Translations under genes and position numbers: made by a program
NCBI GenBank assembly: GCA_032622095.1
Contig: CP136069.1
Span: forward strand, 162,989,043-163,053,042
Length of the DNA stretch: 64,000 nt
Reading direction: 5' to 3'
Origin: Siphonodentalium dalli
Lineage: Eukaryota > Mollusca > Scaphopoda > Gadilida > Siphonodentaliidae
Notes under the pieces: generated by a model
Told to the model about the DNA's origin: nothing
Databases searched by the model: none
What the model saw: only the letters and a program-made list of their open reading frames with translations
Shown: positions 47,746-58,401 of the stretch, in pieces
Layout: each line of letters starts with the position of its first letter
How positions within the stretch are numbered: position 1 is the stretch's first letter

Positions 47746-48029
47746 TTGTTTGTTTGTTAGGGTTTATAGTCGTTCTAGCGCTAGGCCACAAACGACGTTG
47801 TCAATTTTACGGGTGGAGGAAAGACCACACAGAGGCTTAATTTCACCGGGAAATCGTTCCACTGCGTGTAGAAACCACAGACACCGGAAAGCAACTGACA
47901 ACCTTGCCCAGGTACACGATTCCGGTCACCCTCTATATGACGGGGTTAGAACCAGCTTCGTCGGCGCTGGACGGTCTGTGGCGGCGTAATGCAGCTGGAA
48001 CTCTACCGACTGGACCACCGGGGCCCCGG
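47746..48029 (-). mobile_element. tRNA-derived SINE, full length, nested in the hAT-like element
   Basis: Flanked by a perfect 10-bp target duplication, TTTGCTATGT (47736-47745 and 48030-48039). On the minus strand it starts with a tRNA-like head GGGGCCCCGGTGGTCCAG. The A box is TGGTCCAGTCGGTAGAG (48017-48001), and the B box is GGTTCTAACCC (47953-47943), 48 nt on. These fit the RNA polymerase III internal promoter. A central domain follows, ending CCCTAACAAACAAACAAAC as an A-rich tail beside the target duplication. Mobilised by a partner LINE in trans; which one is unknown. Confidence 0.9.
47943..48017 (-). promoter_or_regulatory. Pol III A/B boxes of the SINE
   Basis: A box TGGTCCAGTCGGTAGAG and B box GGTTCTAACCC. 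The B box differs from the GGTTCGAATCC consensus at two positions, CG to CT and A, so activity may be reduced. Confidence 0.75.
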
Positions 48030-48312
48030 TTTGCTATGTAAACACCTCCACACTAAATCCCACCACCAGTCGATATTAATGCTATCAGCTTAACTTCATC
48101 TTAATAGAGGTGTTAACTTTTCGTAAACCATATCCAACACCACTAATATAATTATATTGTACGTTTCCTGAAATGAATGGTGTTGATTGACCAATATTGT
48201 TTTAAATTTTTCTAGAGGAATTAAAAAGTGATTTGCCAAATGAAATTATTTTTTGCCAAATTTGAATTATTTTTGCCATTAGCAAATTTGGCAAGTGGCA
48301 GCGCGAACACTA

Positions 48313-49675
48313 GTAGTATGGCATGCGTTAATAAAGTTCAAGAATATATGTTTTTGAATGTTTCAACTAGACACTGGCCTTGCAGATTAATCAAGCATCG
48401 CAAAAATCATAAGGGTACTTGTTCGTGTAAGGGATAACAGCACCATGTTCCGTGTGGTTATTTCTACGCACTATATAAGTTATCGATGGACGTGGTCGAC
48501 AAGAATAAATATGGTAATATGTCCATACGTTAGCGTAATTAAATAACAAAGCTAAACCACTCACATTGGGGTAACTGGCTTTTGTTTTTTAAATCAAAAT
48601 TGGTTTATATATTACCTGGTATTCCCGCCAAATAGGGACGTTCCAAAGGGATCCAACCGTGGGTGAGACCATACAATTTCCAACTACGCAGAATTTGGTC
48701 TAATAACATTTCCAAATATATAGGATTTTTGTCTAATCAAATATCCAACTATATAGCATTTGGTTTTGAGTAATGCAATATTTCAATATTGGCTTCATAA
48801 TTTGGGTTTCCATACATTCTGTTTAAGAGCATGGACTGTGTAAATAAAGACACGAATGACAATCATGACATAGCATTGATCCATATGTTATGTCTCGAGT
48901 ATACTGCGTCACAGTCTGCGTGCAGAACATGCACATTATACATGCTATTAATCAGAATATGGCTGATGAGCGAATACGAATTACACGTATTCAAATTCCA
49001 AGAAGTAACAATATATGATGGTAACAATTATGCATGCTGAATGTTATATCGTTAAAGCTGTTATCAGAAAGATATGGAGGTTTGGCATTACTAATAGACT
49101 AGTGACCATGACGCAATGTTCGGTAAAACATAGAAGTCTGAACTTGAAGTCGGAAATTGAAACACTTAGATCATTCGATTCACTTGTTACTTTTAATTTC
49201 CAACTATTGAAATTTGAGTCATGAAATTTCTAACTATGCAAATTATGGTCCTCGTTCGGAGTGTGACAACCCACATCATGTCGGTACGTGCCTAAGACCA
49301 AATCGGATTCACATAACCTATATTGATTATCAATAATTACACTTCGTCCACAACGGTTCATCGAAAGAATGGATCCCAATTATAATTTAGATTATAAATT
49401 AGACCAAACGTATTTCCGAGTAGTCTTTATTGTCTGCTACACGTAGTATAAACTATACCAACACCAAAGTGAAAATAATTATACCATGCATGCCGAGTGG
49501 GGAGCGTGAACATTTTTACGGAATTTAACCAATATATTTGTTGACGCTTGGTGAGCGATGCGACTGATATACTATATATATGGAGAAGACATGTCAATTC
49601 CATAATGTTCATTACATTCGTATGATTTCATTCAACGAATATTGATGAACAACGTCATGGTGTAACTTTTCCGGG
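48313..49675. other. AT-rich spacer with short motif repeats
   Basis: No gene recognised. ATTTCCAACTA-type phrases recur at about 48677, 48710, 48738 and 49197, reminiscent of the TTGGAAATT repeats near the window start. Confidence 0.45.
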
Positions 49676-49810
49676 TGCAGGACATTTCGGCACATGGACG
49701 TTTCGGCACCTAGTTTTCAGGATGTTTCGGCACCTGGGGTTTCGGCAATTGTTATTTCAGACCAAGCATTTGGATGTTTCGGAACGTCGTCGAAGACGTT
49801 TGGGCACATG
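49676..49810. repeat. Degenerate 'TTTCGGCAC' short repeats
   Basis: About six copies of GGACRTTTCGGCACC-like phrases at irregular spacing. No coding sense. Confidence 0.7.
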
Positions 49811-51480
49811 ATTTAATTACTATATTTAATATGATTAGTATGAAGTTGAGCATTTCGCAATGTTTTCTCGCATTGTGTTTTGAAAAATGCGGCTAATTTC
49901 ACTACATTTGGCTTTTACATATGGCTCAAGATAATTTGTTCTTAGTACCAAGATTGTTTACAGAATAAACGATATAGGTAAAAAATGTTACATTTGTTAT
50001 TGTAATAATGATTTATAAGACTATAATCTGAATACTTGTGTTTGCCATGCACGTGTATACTATATCAATACAGTTGATATTTATAGCTGGTATAAAAGTT
50101 TAATCCAGCTGTGTATTTAACGGCCTGTTATATCATCAGATGTCAGAACATAGTGACCAAACTCGATTATACATACATGCATTGAGAGACACACGTTAAC
50201 AGTCACTTTAAGCACGTTTGACCCGTCTTGATAAATCAATTGACGCGAACTGACGTGCGTAATTATTAGTCATTAACGACGAAGAACCATCAACGCATGA
50301 CCGAATCGATCCGCGGTGGAAATTTAGGAACACACCCTAGTCAAGTTGTCCTGCTAATGTGATATGGTGCTGATGGATAATGATTAACTGCTATGCGATG
50401 TTACGGCAAACTGATGCTGTTACGAAAAGATACCATTAATCAGTTTTAAAGTCGTCATTATTGCAGTGTTCGGATAATCTGAACATATGCAAGAAACGCT
50501 ATAATGTGTATGAAGCATTCAGAAGCACAATACAAATAAGTTAATACTGTTTGTTTTAGCTGTTGCAAATCGACTATCAACAATTTAGCTATTAATGTTA
50601 TTTAGCAAATACCAGCGCAGCCATTACTAGTTTAAAAAAAATATATATATATATATACGTTATTGAATGTTTCATACATACACTGTTATTTATAAAAACC
50701 CTCGGTTCATGATATATGTTGAGTAATTGGACACAGAAAGTACATAATTATAGTTTATTATACAGACTTGACATGACTATGAAGGATTTATTTAATTTTG
50801 GCAGCATATTTTATTTCCCATGATAAGATAGTACTAAGGCGATGGCACACTATGCCAATATCTCATTTTAAATCACACATCGCATCGCATCAAAGGCAAT
50901 TATTCAGATACAAGAAAGAGACCAAAATCATGCACTATGTTACACCGCACTGAAGGTTGATGGTTAATACATATCAATTTTATATATGACAAAACACTCT
51001 TTATTGATAACTCTTTTTGTTGTGCTAACACTACTAGTAACAGAGATAATAAGATATACTGCAACTGATAAGAGAAGCCTGATTGCCTTATACATTGTTA
51101 TATCGGACTGAAACCAATGTTGGTTATTTCGAAAAAAAAATCACACAACGCTCTTTATTGTCTTTATCCGTGTGGTGAAACGCTCTCGATTTAGGTATAT
51201 TTCTTGACATAGAAAATAAAGCGCAGAGTTACATTAGTAAACCCTGATTGCCTTGAATTGGATTATAGCCATATCAGACATGTGCATGTAGAGTGATGAT
51301 CAAGTCGGAAGAATTTAAAAATTCTAATGAATTCCAATTCCAGTCACTTCCGTGTCTCTTCAAGTGTACCATGCATGTGCCTATACAAATCGTATTTTAT
51401 AGCTGGTATATAACTAATCACGCTAAGTACGTATTTGCCTTTTTGCATCCTCTGGTGTAAGAACGTATCCTCTGATGTAA
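49811..51480. other. AT-rich spacer
   Basis: No gene recognised. It includes ACACTCTTTATTGATAAC (about 51004) and CAACGCTCTTTATTGTC (about 51146), two further members of the AAAGAGCGTT motif group, the first imperfect. Confidence 0.5.
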
Positions 51481-51783
51481 GAAAGTAGCGACCTACCTCG
51501 ATGTAAACGTATACGTATACAACTAAGAGCTCACTCCATCAATGTATCACATTATTATAATCAATAAATTTGAAAAATGATCAAGGAAATATATATGGGT
51601 TGATACAAACATCGGACTTGGCACCGAAAGGGTGAAAGTAGCGACCTACCTCGATGTAAACGTATACGTATACAACTAAGAGCTCATTCCATCAATGTAT
51701 CACATTATTATAATCAGTAAATTTGAAAAATGATCAAGGAAATATGGGTTGATGCAAACATCGGACTTGGCACTGAAAGGGTT
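51481..51783 (+). repeat. Two tandem copies of a ~153-bp unit
   Basis: AGTAGCGACCTACCTCGATG starts at 51484 and 51637. Each unit ends in GGACTTGGCAC.GAAAGGGT. The second copy lacks a TATAT dinucleotide expansion. The final AAAGGGTTAA is the reverse of the MITE end motif TTAACCCTTT. Confidence 0.92.
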
Positions 51784-51817
51784 AAAGCTACATTTAGTTT
51801 CGATAATTCAATCAAAC

Positions 51818-51990
51818 CGAACGCGCGGACGTAATTAGTAGAAGCAACGGACGACGAACGAAGGTCCGAAGACCGCTCCGCGGATCGGCGCGATGATAAT
51901 CAGCGATAGGCGCCGCGCGCCTTCGCTCGAGGCGCGGTGCACCCACTGAGAGGCGGTCCGCGCCTAGCTGGCTACCATATATGCGAGTAG
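51818..51990. other. GC- and CpG-rich patch
   Basis: Unlike its AT-rich surroundings, this segment is dense in CG dinucleotides (for example CCGCGGATCGGCGCGATG, GGCGCCGCGCGCC). It ends in CTGGCTACCATATATGCGAG, the reverse complement of a 20-mer found in the 783-bp units. No rRNA or tRNA sequence could be identified with confidence. Confidence 0.6.
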
Positions 51991-52396
51991 AGGATCTCCA
52001 ACGAGTTATGTTGGGATATAAGATTTTATGAAACGAGTTTGATAAATTTGATTTCCACGAATTGAAGATCTTGTATATCACATGAAAAAACTAGAGCTTT
52101 ATGCCTTTTTAACAATTCAAAATCCTTAAAAGAAGCTGCAAAATGCATACATTTACAGTGTTGGCTGCGACGCTTCACAGCCATATATGACAGTATTGTG
52201 CGCATTGGGGCTGGCGACGGAAAATATAATCCCCCAATTTGTTTTTGTGTCTATTTTCGTTAGTGCAACGAAGTTGGACAATAATTTAACTTTAATAAGC
52301 AAACGATACTATTTGAAATTGCGGAATGTGTGTTCGATTGTTTTATCACTCATTAGAGCGAAGAAAATGTCACGAAATGTTGCAGGATTGAATATT

Positions 52397-52397
52397 G

Positions 52398-52440
<43 letters not shown>
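52397..52440. repeat. TA microsatellite
   Basis: Uninterrupted AT dinucleotide run of about 42 bp. Confidence 0.98.
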
Positions 52441-52444
<4 letters not shown>

Positions 52445-52635
52445 GGCTTATTCAGACAAATGGCAGATACACGTATAACATATCGTGGAAATACAAAGAT
52501 CTCACTTCGCATGCGTAGTAAACTCTTGGGGGTGTGTGCATATGCGTTTTAGAAGTATAGTGTGTCATCCATATCATGTATCTTTGCCTGCGCGTGAACG
52601 TCATTCTCTCAGATATTATGGTTTCGAATACATGT

Positions 52636-53057
52636 AGTTGGATAGTTCATGTCTGAAACAACATCAGTTGGATGTAGGTATGCTCTATATAAAGATGCAA
52701 ACAACATGGTAATTATAATGCAAATGAGTTTATGGCTCTATATGAACTATGTAAACAGCATGGTAATTATAATGAAAATGAGTTTATGGCTCGAGCCATA
52801 AACTCATTTACAGTATAATTACCATGTTTTTTGCACCGTTCTTAGAGCACATGAGTGTATTTTGCACCAATCCATAGCTCAAATTCGTTCGAGTGTTGCA
52901 TATATTTTGTTGAGAATAAAATAAGATGGCCCCTTAAATTGCCGGATTTAGTGTACAGTACCCCTGTTATCTGGCTATTTATGGGACAATCTCCTATTAC
53001 TCAACAGAATATATGCAATACGTGTATAGTTGGATAGTTCATGTCTGAAACAACATC
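52636..53057 (+). repeat. 30-bp direct repeats at the ends of a 422-bp segment
   Basis: AGTTGGATAGTTCATGTCTG continuing to ACAACATC occurs at 52636-52665 and 53028-53057, identical over 30 bp. The segment between holds the palindrome at 52759-52826. Confidence 0.75.
52759..52826. repeat. 68-bp palindrome
   Basis: CATGGTAATTATAATG...GAGTTTATGGCTCGAG meets its reverse complement with no spacer, centre at 52792/52793 inside CTCGAG; two mismatched spots. A direct copy of the left arm lies at 52705-52738. Confidence 0.92.
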
Positions 53058-53074
53058 CGTGCAATTTATGTTAG

Positions 53075-53645
53075 AAAAACCACAACCGTCTAGCCCGTGT
53101 GGTTGCCATAAATACCGAAACGGCAATGGGTGTCCTTTTTTCACCTCTTGTGGCAACCGCACGGGCTAGTTGGAGCGGTTTTCGATTTTTATAGTATAAC
53201 TTGGGGTATGCCACCCTACCGCATCGTTTATTTGATAAAATTCGGTCCATAAATACTGAAAAGGTAATGGGTGTCCATTTTGCCACCTCCTGTGGCAACC
53301 ACCCGGGCTATATGGATGAGGTTTTCGGTTTTTTGTATGGCATAAGTTGGAGTGTGCCAACCTACCGCGCCGTTTATTTGGTCAAAATCGGTCCATACAT
53401 ATCGAAACGGCAACGGGTGCCTATTCTGCCACGTACTGTGGGAACCGTACGGGCTAGAGGAGTGCGGTTTTCTATTTTGATAGTATAATTTGGGGTGGGC
53501 CACACTACAGCACGGTATATTTGGTCACAAAACGAGAATGGGTACCCTTCTTGCCACCTCATGTGGCAACCGTGCGGGCTAGAAGTGTGCGGTTTTAGGT
53601 TTTATAACATAACTTGGGGTGGGCCACCCAACCGCACCGTTCATT
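53075..53645 (+). repeat. ~140-bp satellite, about four monomers, related to 22-26 kb
   Basis: GGCAACCG.ACGGGCTAG recurs at about 53153, 53294, 53439 and 53563. Each unit has TTGGGGT.GGCCACCC and ATTTGGTCAAAATCGGTCC. GGGGTGGGCCACCCA and the GTCAAA..TCGGTC phrase are shared with the 139-bp satellite, as is the period. Confidence 0.85.
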
Positions 53646-54240
53646 TTTCAAGTTTGAATGTTTCTGAATAAGGAATAAGGAACTGGGATTAAGTAACCAA
53701 TATCACAGTTATCTGGTGAAAAATATGCATGAAGAATTAATACTCGGAGTTTGGAAAAAATGTAATACTTTCGCTTGAACTTTATAGTGTAGTTTCATTT
53801 CTGTGTCGGGTCATACATGCATCATGTCTCACTTCAAGTGCCGCGATTGTCGGAATTTGTCGCTACCCACTGTAACGTCTACTTGCACACATAAGTAAAT
53901 ATACACAACGGTTAATGAATGAACAAAAAACTCATCGGTCATAGATCATTATAAATTGTCAGCAAGACCGAAGTATTTAAGAAGTTTATTTTCCCAAATG
54001 GCCACTCAGTTTCTTATTTACACAGTCCATGTGATTTAACGCGACCAAAAATAGACATGTATCACTAAATCACACTCTGTAATTGCAACGTCCAGGTCGC
54101 GGCAGTTATATGTCCCAACACTGCCGAATTTCAACACAACGCATGAGACCTATTTCTAAGTACGTCTATTATTTCTTCACGTTATCAATAATTATTATTG
54201 GTAAGATATTCAGCAATATCGTTATCGACAGAAATGGAGC
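53646..54240. other. Spacer, no gene seen
   Basis: AT-rich; short ORFs without domains. Confidence 0.5.
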
Positions 54241-54429
54241 GCATAGATGCCGTGTTGTTATGCATAGATGCCGTGTTGTTATGCATAGATGCCGTGTTGT
54301 TATGCATAGATGCCGTGTTGTTATGCATAGATGCCGTGTTGTTATGCATAGATGCCGTGTTGTTATGCATAGATGCCGTGTTGTTATGCATAGATGCCGT
54401 GTTGTTATGCATAGATGCCGTGTTGTTAT
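54241..54429 (+). repeat. Nine perfect copies of a 21-bp repeat
   Basis: GCATAGATGCCGTGTTGTTAT repeated nine times without a single change. As 21 is a multiple of 3, several frames on both strands stay open, giving spurious 7-residue protein repeats (HRCRVVM and others). Confidence 0.99.
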
Positions 54430-55860
54430 GAGAAAAGAGTCGCACAAAAGTACATTGCGAAATTTCTATTCGAACCCTGGAACAGATATTGAAAGAGTTA
54501 TCACGTTGTTACATTGTTGCAGTGCGTTAATTTTGACCACATGAGTTAACATTCATCATATAAAAGTGGTAATTGAAGATGAATTGAGTTGATATTCTAA
54601 TGCATGCAATTCACTGCACTCACAGGCTATTTTAATTCAACAACCTTGTATTTTGAAGATCCAAATAGACCGCATGCATGTATAATGACGTATATTCGCC
54701 GTAAAACGGTTATACCTATATATGGCCTTTATAGCCTATCTTTGTTCTCATATTCGACCCATATGTTTACCACATAACAACACAACAATTCGAATCCCAA
54801 TGCATTGATATCAGAGATGGATGAACAGTTTGATTGATGGACACTGTTTTAGTTCGTAGTCTCGTATTTCTAGATGATCTATAAGATAAACATATTCCGT
54901 GATTTGTTTAGATATACTGGCGAGGCTAATAATTACGGCGAATATACACCGTAGATTAATGTTGTTCATGCACCGTACCGAACAGTGTTACATATTTTGT
55001 TTGTTGTTAAATATTCCAGAACGCAATAGCAACGAATCGCCTGTTATATAAATAGAATAATGCATGCACGGGTTCGGTGAATGAACGTATGCGCGACCAT
55101 AATATGTTTCGAATCAGGGGAACATGTATAAGTATGTGCTACATGTTAAACTGACCCCCAATATACCTACATATACATATATAAATACATTTACGGATAC
55201 AATTTCCAGACAGTACGTGAAAACGACAATTCGTCTGTTTCCGCGACCGAGGCACTTGAGCGTGAAGAAGGATATTAGACTAGTATAGAGTTGTCTAATT
55301 CATTGTTGAATATTTGTCACACGACTTTGAGATGGCTATAATTAACCTAAATCGCGACCGAAACTATGGATGCTGTTTCACAACTAACATCATAGTGTAT
55401 ACCCCCACAACATCCGTTTGTACATTTAACAGCTTCAGCGCGGACCCCCAACAACATCGCTTTGGAACCATCAATTTATTTGTCACCCGCTTGTGCCGAA
55501 TATGTCCAAACCATTATCACCGCATAAAGTCTTCAGTATGCATGTGTGTACCTCTCTGCATGTCTTGTTTATACATTATTCCTATTAGATTGATATAAAT
55601 TGCGAAATAACAGGAATGTCACAAATTTGATTAAAATAGCTGCGTATATGTCTTCTAATTTCTATTTAAGGCAACAAAAACTCGTTAGTGTGATTGCATG
55701 CAGAAGCATCCCAACAGAGTGTGTGCCACTTGGATCAACAACACGCCATTTGAAATTACTCAAATTACGTGTAAACTCTCAAGGTCAGTTTTGTCCCGCG
55801 ACCACAAACATCGCTTTGTACTGACAGCATCATAACAAAGCAGCAGGACCCACCAACATC
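54430..55860. other. Spacer, no gene seen
   Basis: AT-rich sequence with short ORFs (55314-55598, 55600-55824) in which I recognise no domain or splice-supported structure. Confidence 0.5.
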
Positions 55861-55889
55861 GTAGCAAAAATAGCAGGGCCACTTGACCA

Positions 55890-56281
55890 GGGGTGGGTCC
55901 GACAATTTTACCCGGGTACAAATCTGACCATTCTGTTATTTCACTCTCATTAAACGTCAGTGACATCAAGACTGGTCCGGGTTTTTTTTGGAATTGAATA
56001 ATTCTCTGTTAAACTGTAGAGAATATGTCGATTTAGTAAAAGCAATCATGGCTGAAAACAAAATAAGATATTCTTACTCCTCACATGGAAATAAAACAAG
56101 ACAAACTGCTCAATTTGAAAACGGCTATTCATCGCCGCAGTGTTGCTTGATGTCAGAGGCGCCACCATGCATACGCTTTTCCGCAAATCGAAATTGTGAA
56201 CGAATGAAAATTGAGAAAAATCTGACATCAAAGAAGCCAAAAATTATTTCAGACCTTGAGCATCCAACATGTAGCAGATAA
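55890..56281 (+). pseudogene. LINE ORF2 fragment (L1/Tx1-like), end of endonuclease
   Basis: PGYKSDHSVISLSLNVSD (55911-55964) is the C-terminal SDH block of an apurinic-type endonuclease, followed by IKTGPGFFW. A frameshift in the T-run at 55982-55989 leads to ELNNSLLNCREYVDLVKA, the linker typical of L1/Tx1-type LINEs, ending at a stop at 56281. Different clade from the CR1/L2-like copies elsewhere in the window. No RT motifs follow, so it is a scrap. Confidence 0.72.
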
Positions 56282-56346
56282 TAATGGAAGACTTAGAAAA
56301 ATTAGAAGCCGCGGAAGCATGGTTTGATCTCGCGCAAAATGGATAG

Positions 56347-56435
56347 AGTTGGTGGCAGTCTAGACAGTTTGTGACGTCACGGAAGTACATTACCTACTTT
56401 CCCTGCAGTACCCCCAGTTGGTGGCAGTCTAGACA
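56347..56435 (+). repeat. 20-bp direct repeat pair
   Basis: AGTTGGTGGCAGTCTAGACA at 56347 and 56416. TGACGTCA (the known CRE palindrome) occurs between them at 56372 and again at 56597. No transcript evidence. Confidence 0.7.
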
Positions 56436-56725
56436 TATTGTTGTGTCATGGTCTATTGTATAGCGGTTGGGCCAATTAGCATAATTTTAGGTCACTCCCT
56501 ATGAACGGTGTATTATCTACATTTATCACATAATTTGGCCATAAAAGCAGTTTCATAATTATCGGTAATAGACACGTTTAATATCAGCGCGTGCGATGAC
56601 GTCACGGCGTTCTTCAAATAACTTGCGATCGCTGTTGTTTATGATTGTTGTTTTCGATGAATATTTCGCGTTGCTTCGGGTTTATTTGATCATGTGATAA
56701 AAGGTATCTCACACTGGTCCTATTG

Positions 56726-56825
56726 TATACGTAATTTATCAACCTCGTCCTCTAAATTCTATTTGAGCCTCGGTAAACCTCGGCTCAAATCGAATTTAGT
56801 GAACTCGGTTGATAAATTCCGTATA
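56726..56825. repeat. 100-bp hairpin near the left inverted arm
   Basis: TATACGTAATTTATCAACC and ATTTGAGCC at the left pair with GGCTCAAAT and GGTTGATAAATTCCGTATA at the right, around TCGGTAAACCTC. Confidence 0.85.
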
Positions 56826-56865
56826 AAATAGAAACTCGGTACTCAAAAAGTTAATTAAAGAGACA

Positions 56866-57455
56866 CTCGACACTCACTGTGTATGAATGTTAAAGTGACA
56901 CACGGCACACACTGTGGATGAATGTTAAAGTGAAAACTTTATTTTTTCAAAAAATAAGAAAAAAAATATTAAAACTTAAACAAATTTCAAAATTTCTGAG
57001 CAACGCCTGAGTAATTCGAATCTGATGCAATCCCTACTTCTGGCCCAACGCCTGAGTCATTCGTATCAGGCGCAATCCCTACTTCCGGTGCAACTCCTGA
57101 GTCATTGGAATCCCTCGGTGAAACCTACCGGCTGACTCCCCGCCCATTGGCTAAGCGTTGTATGATATGCTTATTATTTCATCATATCGTGGTTTATATT
57201 GGAATTATTTTCACAAAATTATATATATATATATATATATAACAATTATATTGTCAACCATCCTATACTATTCTAAACAACAAAATTTACGTTGATAAAC
57301 AAACCATCGCTTGATATATGTTTGGAGTAATGCGTCCATGTGTTTTCAAATGTTTGTACTGTATCACTCTAAATATATCTGTGTTTCGACCATATACTTG
57401 TCTAAGTGTTTTACACTTCATATGTATTACAAACCCTGTGAAATTGGCCTATGTA
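56866..57455 (+). repeat. Left arm of a large inverted repeat
   Basis: Matches 62190-63010 in reverse complement. Order: tandem GAATGTTAAAGTGACAC units, ATTTTTTCAAAAAATAAG, three 45-bp units with GCCTGAGTCATTCG, CCCCGCCCATTGGCTAAG, an AT microsatellite (57215-57242), then AACACATGGACGCATTACTC region (reversed). No ORF of note. Confidence 0.92.
57003..57155. promoter_or_regulatory. TGAGTCA repeats with CCAAT/GC-box-like block
   Basis: TGAGTCA, the AP-1 consensus, at 57053 and 57098 within ~45-bp tandem units; then CCCCGCCCATTGGCT at about 57138-57152 (GC box beside an inverted CCAAT). The right arm has TGACTCA at 62563 and 62609 and the same block at 62506-62520. Promoter role is inferred only from motif likeness. 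Confidence 0.4.
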
Positions 57456-57516
57456 ATTGGCGTTTTCGTCCGTAGTTTCGTAGGCACATGCGAGCGTTTA
57501 GCAACGCCGATGACAA

Positions 57517-57735
57517 TAAAGAGCGTTAGTCGGTTAACAACACCAAACATGGTCAATATAAAGATCGTGCCTGCCATAACCCCCGATGTGCCGTTTGCGG
57601 TGATTTTGATGATTGGGAGTGGAGAATGAGTGCTCATAGCTTGTCCAAAACGCGACGTTGACCATTCCCGTGGTTTTTTACCCTTAGATAGGAAATTTGA
57701 GCTCGATCCGACCAGCCGTTTTCGATTCTATGAAG
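57517..57735 (-). repeat. Dispersed repeat carrying AAAGAGCG (copy 2)
   Basis: The reverse complement matches 17565-17775: ATCGAAAACGGCTG, TTTCCTATCTAAGGGTAAAA, CCACGGGAATGGTC and CATTCTCCACTC. It contains AATAAAGAGCGTTAG on the plus strand. A C-run (57738-57752) and CACACA/TATATA tract follow. Confidence 0.65.
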
Positions 57736-57794
57736 TACCCCCCCCCCCCCCACACACACACATATATATATATACGGAGTTCTCAAATTATATA

Positions 57795-58170
57795 GTAGAC
57801 TAGCTGATGTACTCGACTTCGTTCGGGCTATTTAGGGATTTCTTTGTGATCGCCTTCATCTGGGCGGTACCCGGTATATACAGCATCTGGACAAACTATT
57901 TTTCAATTTGTCCAGAAACATACCTATATCAGCACGTTCGATGACATGGTCGCACGTGAAATTGGACCCGTCCATATTGCTCCCGGGATCGAAGTAGTCC
58001 TACACACAAATTCTAGTCGTATCGGTCAAGGTCCAGAAACATGCATATTAGCGAGGTCAGGTTGACACGTTAAATACCAAATCCGAGTCGGATCGGTCGA
58101 GCAGTGTGCGAGTCTATAACACACATACATACATGCATTCATACACACATATATACAGACAGATATTCCA
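57795..58170 (+). repeat. Retroposon-like segment with ATACATAC tail
   Basis: GATGTACTCGACTTCGTTCG, repeated TCCAGAAACAT.C.TAT phrases, CCAAATCCGAGTCGGATCGG and CACACATACATACATGCATT. Resembles 3' parts of invertebrate retroposons by recollection. No ORF. Confidence 0.4.
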
Positions 58171-58401
58171 AAATGTATAATCGATAGCTACAAGAATTCT
58201 ATGATAAATAGTTCACGGGCGATCTGATGCATGCATCTTAGTTTTTATTATTATTATTATTACAATTATGGACGGATGACGGTCGAATAGTGATGGGTTT
58301 AGTTTCCACACATACGTTTTGAGGCTGATATAGATGAAGTGTCCCTTTTATTATTGTTACCATGTGAAGTGGGCTAGTTCATACTCGAAGTATCAGTTTC
58401 A

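Larger units (their letters stand above)
47445..48312. mobile_element. hAT-like non-autonomous element (868 bp)
   Basis: The left end reads CAGGGTCCGCGCTGGACC; the right end, reversed, TAGTGTTCGCGCTGCCAC. An 8-bp flanking direct repeat is seen with one mismatch: GTAGTTTG (47437-47444) and GTAGTATG (48313-48320). 8-bp duplications and CAG/TAG ends are typical of hAT transposons. TTTGCCAAA-rich sequence forms the interior, interrupted by a SINE. There is no transposase. Confidence 0.82.

Noticed and set aside
47746-48029. Functional tRNA gene
   Set aside because: Only the head is tRNA-like; there is no clover-leaf 3' half or CCA-adjacent acceptor pairing, and a SINE tail and target duplication are present.
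51818-51990. rRNA gene fragment
   Set aside because: GC-rich, but no conserved rRNA stretch could be identified by eye.
54083-54544. 153-codon ORF with HRCRVVM repeats
   Set aside because: Created by the 21-bp perfect repeat; equal open frames on the other strand.
56372-56604. Cellular promoter marked by two TGACGTCA sites
   Set aside because: No downstream gene or transcript signal; two short palindromes are not enough.
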